Origin: Microbulbifer marinus
Lineage (GTDB): Bacteria > Pseudomonadota > Gammaproteobacteria > Pseudomonadales > Cellvibrionaceae
DNA length: 64,000 nt
NCBI RefSeq assembly: GCF_900107725.1
Contig: NZ_FNQO01000001.1
Span: 1,170,458 to 1,234,457 of the forward strand
Direction: 5' to 3'
The notes under the pieces were generated by a model, which worked only from the letters and a program-made list of their open reading frames with translations, ran no database searches and was not told the origin of the DNA. Below are positions 17,938-25,466 of this stretch, in pieces. The position numbers were made by a program, and so were the translations under genes. Within the stretch, counting starts at the first letter, position 1. Every line of letters starts with the position of its first letter.

Positions 17938-20259
17938 ATGCCGAGCTGTCATAGAGGTACTTGCCCACTCAGGTGGGCTCTATTGTTGGTATCAGTGCTG
18001 ATACTTGCAGTCGCCGCCTGCGGCAAACAGGAACGCCCTGTCGACGGCACGCAACAGCCGGAGCGCCGCGCCGAAGTGCGGTCGCGGGAAAAGCAGCAGG
18101 AAAAGGGGCAGGACAAAAAGCCCCGCGCAGCCCGCGATTCCATCGACCGCTATTACCAGTTCACCAACTACACAGAAACCGGCGACCTGAGAGCTATCAG
18201 GGAGCACGGCACAATCCGCTTCGTGAACCTGACCGGTGCATCGGAGGATGAGCTGCCCCGGGAGGGCGTTGTTACTCTGCGCCACTTCGAGCTCGCCAAT
18301 AAACTTGCCAAACAGCTAAAACTTGAACCCAAATGGATTCGCGCGAACACGCCGGACGAAGCCATTGAATTGTTGCTCGCCGGCAAGGCCGACATCCTGG
18401 CCTACAACCTGACCGACACCGAGGCCCGACGCGAGCGAATCAACTACTCGGTGCCGCTACGGCAAAGTCGCCAGAAACTGGTGACCGGCAGCAACGGCCC
18501 TGATATCAGCGACCCGGACACCCTACAGGGCGTCGAATTCATAGTGCCCGCAGGCTCAAGCAACATCCCCACCGCCCAGCGCCTGATCGAGGAACATCCG
18601 GACGCGAACCTGAGCATGATGCAAGTCACCGTTTACGGTGACAGGGACATCCTGGTGGATCTCCTCAACAAAAAAGACAACCGGGTCGCCATATTGGATG
18701 ACTATATTGCCGAAGACCTGGCCTCTTACCGCGACGACCTGCGCATCGGCGCCGCTGTGAGCGAAACGGAAAATATTGCCTGGGGTCTGCGCAAGGATTC
18801 GAAACTGTTGCTAACGACGGTCAACAACTTCCTCACCCGCAACCTGGTCAAGAAACAGGAAGAGCGGTTCGCCGACTGGGACGCCATCAAAAAAGCCGGC
18901 GTGATCCGCCTGCTGACTTATAACGGCCCGACCACATACTTCCTGTGGAAGGGACTGCTGATGGGCTTCGATTACGATTTGGCCAAGGCCTTTGCCGACA
19001 AACACAGACTGCAGCTCCAGGTTATCGTCGTGCCCTATGAGGAAGACCTGACCGACTGGTTGAAGGCGGGGCGCGGCGACTTTGCCGGTGCGTCCCTAGC
19101 CATCACCGAAGAACGGCAGAAGCAGGGCGTCGCCTTTACTACTTCCTATATGGAAACCCCCGAACGCATCGTCAGCAACGAAGACCGGCCGCCAATTGAA
19201 AAAGTGCAGGATCTCGCCGGACGCACCCTGACACTGCGGGCCTACTCGTCGTTTATCCCGACAGCGATGACGATCAAGAACAGTGGTATCGACGTAGAGG
19301 TCAAAATCGCTCCGCCGGGTATGTCGATATCACGAATCTTCAATCTGATTTCAGACGGTTTGCTGGATGCCACCATTGCCGACGATGGTGAAGCGAAAAT
19401 CGAGGCTTCCCTGCGCCCCAACCTGATTACCGGCACCCTCCTTGGGGACCCCAAGCCCCAGGGCTGGATGGTGGTAACCAAGAACTGGCACCTGCTGCAA
19501 AACCTGAACAAGTTCATTAAGGACTACCGCAAAACAGAGAAATACCAGCAGGACTACAACGCCTACTTCAAGCCCAACAAGCGCTTTACGCAGAGAGTGC
19601 GCGCGCAGATTATTCCCGGTAAGGACCTCTCCCCTTACGATGACCTGGTCAAGGCCTCTGCGCTCAATTATGACTTTGACTGGCGTATGGTCGTCGCGCA
19701 GATGTGGCAGGAGAGCAACTTCAACCCGAAGGCCGTGTCACCGGTCGGGGCACAGGGGTTGATGCAGGTGATGCCGGCCACCGCCAAAGAGATGGGGTTC
19801 CCCCCGCCGCTGTTTGAGCCGGAGCGAGGTATCAAAGCCGGCGTCAAGTATCTCGACTGGGTACGCGACCGATTCGCCCCAACGTTACCCACCGCCAACA
19901 AGCTCTGGTTTACACTCGCCTCCTACAATGCCGGCTATGGACACCTGCTAGATGCCCAGCGGCTGGCGGAAGAGCTTGGGCTGGACCCGAACGTCTGGTT
20001 TGGCAATGTCGAAGAAGCCATGCTGAAACTGGCGGAACCGCGCTACTTCAAAAAGGCTCGCTACGGCTATGTCAGGGGCTCGGAGCCGGTACAGTACGTC
20101 CGCAACATCAGCAATCTGTACAAAGCGTACGTCGAGGTGGCAACCGGCGAAATCAGCGTGCGCCCGCCATTGCAAAAAAAACCAAAGGAAGAACCCTCCC
20201 AGAAAGAGTTCGCAATACCCTTGAGAAAATCGGGTAGTGAAGAACAGATATCGGAGTAA
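17938..20259 (+). CDS. MltF-like lytic transglycosylase lipoprotein, copy 1
   Basis: A 773-residue envelope lipoprotein (lipobox VAAC, Cys28) that should cleave peptidoglycan glycan strands. After a charged linker it has two type 3 solute-binding domains in a row (about residues 55-295 and 305-545; MltF of E. coli has one) and a C-terminal SLT domain with catalytic Glu592 in MWQESNFNP and the ASYNAGYGH motif. The ATG at 17938 has GGAG six bases before it; a TTG four codons earlier would swallow that site. A TATAAT lies at 17903-17908. The next gene is a paralogue with the same plan, so this is a tandem duplication. Confidence 0.9.
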   Translation: MPSCHRGTCPLRWALLLVSVLILAVAACGKQERPVDGTQQPERRAEVRSREKQQEKGQDKKPRAARDSIDRYYQFTNYTETGDLRAIREHGTIRFVNLTGASEDELPREGVVTLRHFELANKLAKQLKLEPKWIRANTPDEAIELLLAGKADILAYNLTDTEARRERINYSVPLRQSRQKLVTGSNGPDISDPDTLQGVEFIVPAGSSNIPTAQRLIEEHPDANLSMMQVTVYGDRDILVDLLNKKDNRVAILDDYIAEDLASYRDDLRIGAAVSETENIAWGLRKDSKLLLTTVNNFLTRNLVKKQEERFADWDAIKKAGVIRLLTYNGPTTYFLWKGLLMGFDYDLAKAFADKHRLQLQVIVVPYEEDLTDWLKAGRGDFAGASLAITEERQKQGVAFTTSYMETPERIVSNEDRPPIEKVQDLAGRTLTLRAYSSFIPTAMTIKNSGIDVEVKIAPPGMSISRIFNLISDGLLDATIADDGEAKIEASLRPNLITGTLLGDPKPQGWMVVTKNWHLLQNLNKFIKDYRKTEKYQQDYNAYFKPNKRFTQRVRAQIIPGKDLSPYDDLVKASALNYDFDWRMVVAQMWQESNFNPKAVSPVGAQGLMQVMPATAKEMGFPPPLFEPERGIKAGVKYLDWVRDRFAPTLPTANKLWFTLASYNAGYGHLLDAQRLAEELGLDPNVWFGNVEEAMLKLAEPRYFKKARYGYVRGSEPVQYVRNISNLYKAYVEVATGEISVRPPLQKKPKEEPSQKEFAIPLRKSGSEEQISE

Positions 20260-20379
20260 AGCTCGGTAAACGCGGGCATGAAACCACCTGCAACTGGAAT
20301 CAGGCTCGCCCCTAGTGATTGCGTGCATTAAACGCATCCCACATTACCATTCAGCCAGCCCAAGCTACCGGAGTTCGGT

Positions 20380-22827
20380 ATGCGTGATCACAATGCCATT
20401 TTCGCCTGGATGTTAATTCTCATCATTGCCCTCCTGTCCGGCTGCGACAAATCACAGAGATCCACTGCTGGCGCAGCGGACATCAACGTCGCGCAGGAAA
20501 ATGCCTCCGCAACTGATACAGACTCAGAGAGCCGGGAAGAGCCGGGTAAGCAGCAATCCGAAGCAGCTCAGAAGCCACCCGCGAGCAGGCAAGAAGAATT
20601 TGAAAACTATATAGAAACCGGCGACCTCGACGCACTGAAAAAGCGTGGAACCATTCGCTTTGTCAGCCTTGCCGGCGGCCGCGAAGAGTTGCTGTTTCGC
20701 AAGGCGATCATCAATGAAAGGCACTACGACATGGCTATGGCGTTCGCCAAGCAGCTAGAGTTGGAACCAGTATGGATTCAGGCAAAAACACCGGTAGAAG
20801 CGATTCAGATGCTGCGCGATGGCGAAGCGGATATATTCGCCGACAATGTCACCGATACTGAAGAGCGGCGAAAGCTGATCGACGTCTCCATTCCGATACT
20901 GAAAACCTACTTTTACCTCGTCGCCGGAGAAAAAGGGCCCGAGGTCAGCGACGTCGACAAACTGCAGAATATTGAATTCACCGTGCTGGCAGACACTGTC
21001 TTCGAGGACGCGGCGAAGGAAATGATCACCAAGCGTCCGGACGCGCAGTTACGCATTCAAGAGGTCTACCTGGAAGATCGCCTCGACACCTTGATCGACG
21101 ATCTAAACGAGAACCCGAATACGGTGACGATACTGGCGGGCAACTATATCGACAACTTCGAGCAGTACCGGAATGACTTCAGGCAGGGCGCCAAGGTAAG
21201 CGATGAAAAGAGTGTCGTCTGGGCATTCCGCAAAGAGTCGCCAAAATTAAAGACACGTCTCGACAACTATTTCACGCAACGACTGGTGACGTGGAACACG
21301 GATCGTCCCGCAAACTGGAAGGCGATCAAACAATCCAAGGTTGTCCGTTTCCTAACTTACAATGGCCCCAGTTATTTCCTGTGGAAAGGTGTGCTGGTGG
21401 GATTTGACTACGACCTGGCGAAAGCCTTCGCCGATAAACACAACCTGAACCTGCAGATAGTGGTCGTTCCCCACGAGGAGAGTCTCATCGAGTGGCTCAA
21501 GCAGGGACGCGGTGACTTTGCCGGTTCATTTACCACGATCACCGAAGAGCGCAAGAAGCAGGGGGTGGACTTTACCGTCCCCTATACCGAAATGGCTGAG
21601 CAGATTATCAGTCACAAAGGTAAGCCTGCCATCGCAAGTCTGGAGGATCTCAACGGCAGAACCCTGACCCTGCGCGCCCACACCACCTTTATCGATACCG
21701 CCGAGGCCCTGCAGCAAAGCGGTATCGACGTGAAGGTAGAAGTGGCCCCAGCGGATATCTCCTACCACCGACTGATTAACATGGTCGCGGATGGAGAGAT
21801 AGAGGCGACTATTGTCGACTCCGACTTCGGCGAAGTTGAAGCGGCACTGCGGCCAGAGCTGCTGCTGGGCGCCGTACTCGGCGACCCACGTCCACAGGGC
21901 TGGATGGTAGACAGGGGCAATGATGAGCTGCGTCAAGAATTAGATAGTTTCCTGACTGAAATCCGCAAGAGCAAGAAATACGGAAAAATAGTCAGCACCT
22001 ATCTGAAGCCAAACAATTACATAGTCCAGAAAATGAAAGCGCCGGTAGTGCCGGGAGGCAAACTGTCTCCCTATGACGAACTGGTCAGAAAAAGTGCACT
22101 CAAATATGGCTTCGACTGGCGCCTGGTAGTCGCACAGATGTGGCAGGAAAGCAATTTCAACCCGAAAGCCGAGTCACCTGTCGGCGCCCAGGGGCTGCTG
22201 CAGGTAATGCCGCGTACCGCGGAGGAAATGGGGTTCAAACCGCCGCTGTTTGACCCTGACCGCGGCATCCGGGCGGGCGTCAAGTACCTCGACTGGGTGC
22301 GCGACCGTTTCGACCCGGCCACGCCAATCGACACCAAACTATGGTTTACCCTCGCCTCCTACAATGCGGGCTACGGCCACCTGCTCGACGCCCAGCGCCT
22401 GGCCAAACAGCTGGGCCTCGATCCCAATGAGTGGTTCGACAATGTCGAAGTGGCGATGCTGAAGCTATCAGAACCGCGCTACTTCAAGAAGGCGCGTTAC
22501 GGCTACGTCCGCGGCGCCGAGCCGGTACAATACGTGCGCAATATCAGTGCACTCTACAAGGCCTATACCGACATGGCCACGGGGGATGTCAGCCTGATAC
22601 CAATGCCTGGTCCCAGGCCGCCACTCAAAGTGTCAGCACAATCTTGCCAATATGGCCGCTGGATTCCATCAGCCGATGCGCATCGGCTACATTCTCCAGC
22701 GGGAAAGTGGCGGCAATCTGCGGGCGGATCTTGCCTTCGTCAATCAAGGGCCACACCTTCGATTCCAGCGCACCGGCAATCGCGGCCTTCACCTGTGCCG
22801 ACTGCGGTCTCAGGGTGGAGCCGGTAA
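20380..22827 (+). CDS. MltF-like lytic transglycosylase lipoprotein, copy 2, extended C-terminus
   Basis: An 815-residue paralogue of the preceding gene: lipobox LLSGC (Cys22), two type 3 solute-binding domains and an SLT domain with catalytic Glu590 (MWQESNFNP) and ASYNAGYGH. GGAG lies six bases before the ATG. Homology to copy 1 ends soon after YKAYTDMATG. From about residue 749 the frame runs on for 67 codons inside the 3' end of the convergent quinone oxidoreductase gene, giving an Arg/Ser/Pro-rich tail that looks like antisense translation. The native stop has probably been lost. The catalytic parts are intact. Confidence 0.87.
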   Translation: MRDHNAIFAWMLILIIALLSGCDKSQRSTAGAADINVAQENASATDTDSESREEPGKQQSEAAQKPPASRQEEFENYIETGDLDALKKRGTIRFVSLAGGREELLFRKAIINERHYDMAMAFAKQLELEPVWIQAKTPVEAIQMLRDGEADIFADNVTDTEERRKLIDVSIPILKTYFYLVAGEKGPEVSDVDKLQNIEFTVLADTVFEDAAKEMITKRPDAQLRIQEVYLEDRLDTLIDDLNENPNTVTILAGNYIDNFEQYRNDFRQGAKVSDEKSVVWAFRKESPKLKTRLDNYFTQRLVTWNTDRPANWKAIKQSKVVRFLTYNGPSYFLWKGVLVGFDYDLAKAFADKHNLNLQIVVVPHEESLIEWLKQGRGDFAGSFTTITEERKKQGVDFTVPYTEMAEQIISHKGKPAIASLEDLNGRTLTLRAHTTFIDTAEALQQSGIDVKVEVAPADISYHRLINMVADGEIEATIVDSDFGEVEAALRPELLLGAVLGDPRPQGWMVDRGNDELRQELDSFLTEIRKSKKYGKIVSTYLKPNNYIVQKMKAPVVPGGKLSPYDELVRKSALKYGFDWRLVVAQMWQESNFNPKAESPVGAQGLLQVMPRTAEEMGFKPPLFDPDRGIRAGVKYLDWVRDRFDPATPIDTKLWFTLASYNAGYGHLLDAQRLAKQLGLDPNEWFDNVEVAMLKLSEPRYFKKARYGYVRGAEPVQYVRNISALYKAYTDMATGDVSLIPMPGPRPPLKVSAQSCQYGRWIPSADAHRLHSPAGKWRQSAGGSCLRQSRATPSIPAHRQSRPSPVPTAVSGWSR

Positions 22828-23602
22828 GGGTCAGGCGCTTTAGCATCACCGGCAACATATTCACCTGCACACTGGCACCCTGCAGGTAGGCGATATTGAC
22901 GATGCGTCCATCCTTCGCGGCAAGTTGGATATTACGATCGATATAGTCGCCCCCAACCATATCCAGGATTACGTCAGCGCCGTGGCCGCCGGTAGCCTCG
23001 CGCACGACCTCGACATAATCGTCGTTCTTGTAGTTGATTGCCTTTTCCGCGCCCAACGCTTCGCAGGCCGCACACTTTTCAGCGGAGCCGGCGGTGGCAA
23101 ACACCCGCGCGCCGAAATTGTGCGCCAACTGAATCGCGGTAGTACCGATACCGGAGGATCCACCGTGCACCAACAATATTTCGCCGGCTTTCAATCCCGC
23201 GCGGTCAAAGACATTACTCCACACGGTAAAAAACGTCTCCGGTAGCGCCGCGGCCTCAACGAGCGACAGGCCCTTCGGCACCGGCAGACACTGACTCGCC
23301 GGCACCGCAACGTATTCCGCATAGCCACCGCCATTCGCCAGTGCGCAGACCGTGTCACCCTCTTTCCAGCGTTCGACACCGTCGCCAACCGCGACGATCT
23401 CGCCGGCCACCTCGAGCCCCATAATTGGCGACGCACCGGGGGGCGGCGGGTAAAACCCCATCCGCTGCACTATGTCCGGGCGGTTGATGCCGGCAGCAAC
23501 GACTTTAATCAGCACCTCGCCAGAAGCGGGTTGCGGCTTTTCCCGCTCCGCCAATTGCATGACTTCCGGGCCGCCGTGTTCGGGCAAATCGATATAGCGC
23601 AT
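22625..23602 (-). CDS. NAD(P)H:quinone oxidoreductase, PIG3 type
   Basis: A 325-residue zinc-independent medium-chain reductase. It has the GroES-like N-terminal part (GEVLIKVVAAGINRPDIVQR), the NADPH-binding segment LVHGGSSGIGTTAIQLA and the PIG3-like TLTGSTLRPQS near the C-terminus, and ends with GKIVLTL as the family does, so it is complete. It would reduce quinones or conjugated carbonyls. Its last 203 bp overlap, on the other strand, the end of the second transglycosylase gene. It stands before a 133-bp gap and the gabD-like gene in the same direction. Confidence 0.92.
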   Translation of the reverse strand: MRYIDLPEHGGPEVMQLAEREKPQPASGEVLIKVVAAGINRPDIVQRMGFYPPPPGASPIMGLEVAGEIVAVGDGVERWKEGDTVCALANGGGYAEYVAVPASQCLPVPKGLSLVEAAALPETFFTVWSNVFDRAGLKAGEILLVHGGSSGIGTTAIQLAHNFGARVFATAGSAEKCAACEALGAEKAINYKNDDYVEVVREATGGHGADVILDMVGGDYIDRNIQLAAKDGRIVNIAYLQGASVQVNMLPVMLKRLTLTGSTLRPQSAQVKAAIAGALESKVWPLIDEGKIRPQIAATFPLENVADAHRLMESSGHIGKIVLTL

Positions 23603-23735
23603 TGTCTGGATCCCTGCCGTTTGCTATTTGCGATGCGAAATTCTCGCGCACCCGGCCGTGTACCGCCAGCCCTGAGGGGCATACGCTAAATTCAGTGTCC
23701 GACTTTGCCGCACAATCCGCCAGAGCGCATTAACC

Positions 23736-25199
23736 CTAGCGATCGATGCCCCCCATGCACAGGTACTTGATTTCCAGATAGTCATCCAGACCGTACTTGG
23801 AGCCCTCGCGGCCGTTGCCGGATTCCTTGATGCCGCCGAAGGGCGCCATCTCATTTGAAATAATACCCTCGTTGATCCCCACTATGCCGTATTCCAGCGC
23901 CTCGGATACGCGCCAGACACGGCCGATATCGCGCGTATAAATATAGGAGGCGAGCCCGAACTCCGTATCATTGGCCAGCGCCACCGCTTCTTCCTCAGTG
24001 TCGAAGCGCACCAGCGGCGCTACCGGACCGAAGATCTCCTCGCGGAACACGCGCATCACATCATTTACACCGGTGAGTACTGTGGGCTGGACGAAGCTGC
24101 CGCGCCGATCCGCCCGCGCACCGCCGATGCGGCACTCGGCTCCATGGTTCAGTGCATCCTGCACCAGTGTCAGAACGTCCACTACCGCCTTGTCGTTGAT
24201 GAGCGGGCCGATATTCACGCCCTCTTCGGTACCGTCGCCCAGTTGCAGCTCCGCCACTGCGCGGGTCAGCCTATCGGCGAAGGCGTCATAGATTCCAGAC
24301 TGCACCAGCAGGCGGTTGGTACACACGCAGGTCTGCCCGGCATTGCGGAACTTGGACACCATGGCGCCGGCCACAGCGGCATCGAGATCCGCATCGTCAA
24401 ACACGATGAAAGGCGCATTGCCACCCAGTTCCATGGAGGTACGTTTGACCGTGTCGGCGCAGGCGCGCATCAGTTGTTTGCCCACAGGGGTGGAACCGGT
24501 AAAGGTGAGCTTGCGCACTTCCGGGCTGGAAGTCAGGGCATCGCCGATTTCCGCGGTGCGCCCCGCCACGATATTGATCACGCCCGCGGGAACACCTGCG
24601 CGTTCGGCCAGTACGCCCAGGGCGAAAGCGGACAGCGGTGTGGCGTTGGCAGGCTTGCACACCACGGTACATCCGGCAGCCAGGGCCGGTGCGATCTTGC
24701 GGGTGAGCATGGCATTGGGGAAGTTCCACGGTGTAATCGCGGCGACCACGCCAATCGGCTGCTTGGTGACAAGAACGCGTTTATCTGCGCCGGGCGCGGG
24801 AATGACATCGCCGTAAATTCGCTTGCTCTCTTCGGCAAACCATTCCACATAGCTGGCCCCATAGGCGATTTCGGCGCGGGCCTCCGCCAGCGGTTTGCCC
24901 TGCTCCGCGGTGAGGATTCGGGCCAGATCCTCTTGATTCTGCACAATCAGATCGAACCAGCGGCGCAGGATTTGCGCGCGCGCCTTGGCCGACTGCTTTG
25001 CCCAAAGTGGCTGCGCCACAGATGCCGCCGCAATGGCGCGCCGCGTCTCGACGCTGCCGCAGCTGGCCACTTCGGCCACCAGGGCACCGCTGGCCGGATT
25101 TGTAACGGCCAGTGACGCGCCGCTGTCCGCCTCGTACCATTCGCCATTGATCAGTGCCCGCGGGCACAGCAGGGTTTGATCTTCGAGTTGCAGTGTCAT
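23736..25199 (-). CDS. gabD: NAD(P)-dependent succinate-semialdehyde dehydrogenase type enzyme
   Basis: A 487-residue aldehyde dehydrogenase of the GabD branch, which oxidises succinate semialdehyde (or glutarate semialdehyde) to the diacid. The catalytic Cys291 is in NAGQTCVC, the general base Glu in MELGGNAPF, the cofactor motif in FTGSTPVGK, and PWNFPNAMLTRKIAPALAAG is GabD-like. GGAG lies before the ATG. It is the first of two same-strand genes read away from the aminotransferase gene and makes sense as the last step of that pathway. A small leader ORF ends one base before its start (see the entry at 25201). Final substrate is inferred, not proven. Confidence 0.9.
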   Translation of the reverse strand: MTLQLEDQTLLCPRALINGEWYEADSGASLAVTNPASGALVAEVASCGSVETRRAIAAASVAQPLWAKQSAKARAQILRRWFDLIVQNQEDLARILTAEQGKPLAEARAEIAYGASYVEWFAEESKRIYGDVIPAPGADKRVLVTKQPIGVVAAITPWNFPNAMLTRKIAPALAAGCTVVCKPANATPLSAFALGVLAERAGVPAGVINIVAGRTAEIGDALTSSPEVRKLTFTGSTPVGKQLMRACADTVKRTSMELGGNAPFIVFDDADLDAAVAGAMVSKFRNAGQTCVCTNRLLVQSGIYDAFADRLTRAVAELQLGDGTEEGVNIGPLINDKAVVDVLTLVQDALNHGAECRIGGARADRRGSFVQPTVLTGVNDVMRVFREEIFGPVAPLVRFDTEEEAVALANDTEFGLASYIYTRDIGRVWRVSEALEYGIVGINEGIISNEMAPFGGIKESGNGREGSKYGLDDYLEIKYLCMGGIDR

Positions 25200-25200
25200 T

Positions 25201-25287
25201 TTATTTTTTCTCCAAGCACAGTGCCGACCACCGACACGCCGGCCAAAAAAGCACTAGGACGAGCATTTCGAAACGCTGCGAATACAT
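25201..25287 (-). CDS. 28-codon leader ORF directly in front of gabD
   Basis: A short ORF (begins MYSQRFEMLV, ends ALCLEKK) whose TAA lies one base before the gabD ATG. The gabD ribosome site GGAG is inside its last codons, so translation of the two could be coupled. Its upstream half overlaps the inverted-repeat element at 25254-25378. I have an impression that near-identical peptides are annotated in front of unrelated genes in related bacteria, which would make this part of a dispersed repeat and not a true leader peptide; this needs a search. Confidence 0.4.
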   Translation of the reverse strand: MYSQRFEMLVLVLFWPACRWSALCLEKK

Positions 25288-25378
25288 CCGTGTACGCTCC
25301 GGCGGCGACGGTCCGGCGGCTGCAGGCATTCGCGGCGCCTTCGGCCCTGTCGCCAACGGTTCGAAATACTCGACCTAG
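25254..25378. repeat. 125-bp element with 22-bp imperfect inverted repeat ends
   Basis: The left end CTAGGACGAGCATTTCGAA and the right end TTCGAAATACTCGACCTAG are complementary at 17 of 19 positions, and pairing extends to 22 bp with one more mismatch. The interior is G+C-rich. The form is that of a miniature inverted-repeat element or a large structured leader of gabD. No second copy was noticed in the window. Confidence 0.55.
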
Positions 25379-25389
25379 CACTTTGCCTT

Positions 25390-25410
25390 AAATCTGGACT
25401 TCAGATTTTT
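25390..25410 (+). terminator. Terminator-like hairpin facing plus, no gene upstream
   Basis: AAATCTG pairs with CAGATTT around a GACTT loop and is followed by more T. The T tract is on the plus strand, although the nearest genes on both sides are on the minus strand. Confidence 0.5.
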
Positions 25411-25425
25411 GTCAGCAAACTGTGT

Positions 25426-25456
25426 AGGGACCTGCTTGCAGGCCCCTGCTTTTTTG
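25426..25456 (+). terminator. Second terminator-like hairpin facing plus
   Basis: AGGGACCTGC pairs with GCAGGCCCCT (one mismatch on this strand, a G-U pair on the other) with a two-base loop, followed by GCTTTTTTG. It ends 11 bases before the stop of the minus-strand kinase/aminotransferase gene and may serve that gene too, but the T tract points to plus-strand transcription. Confidence 0.55.
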
Positions 25457-25466
25457 TTAAAGCCCC

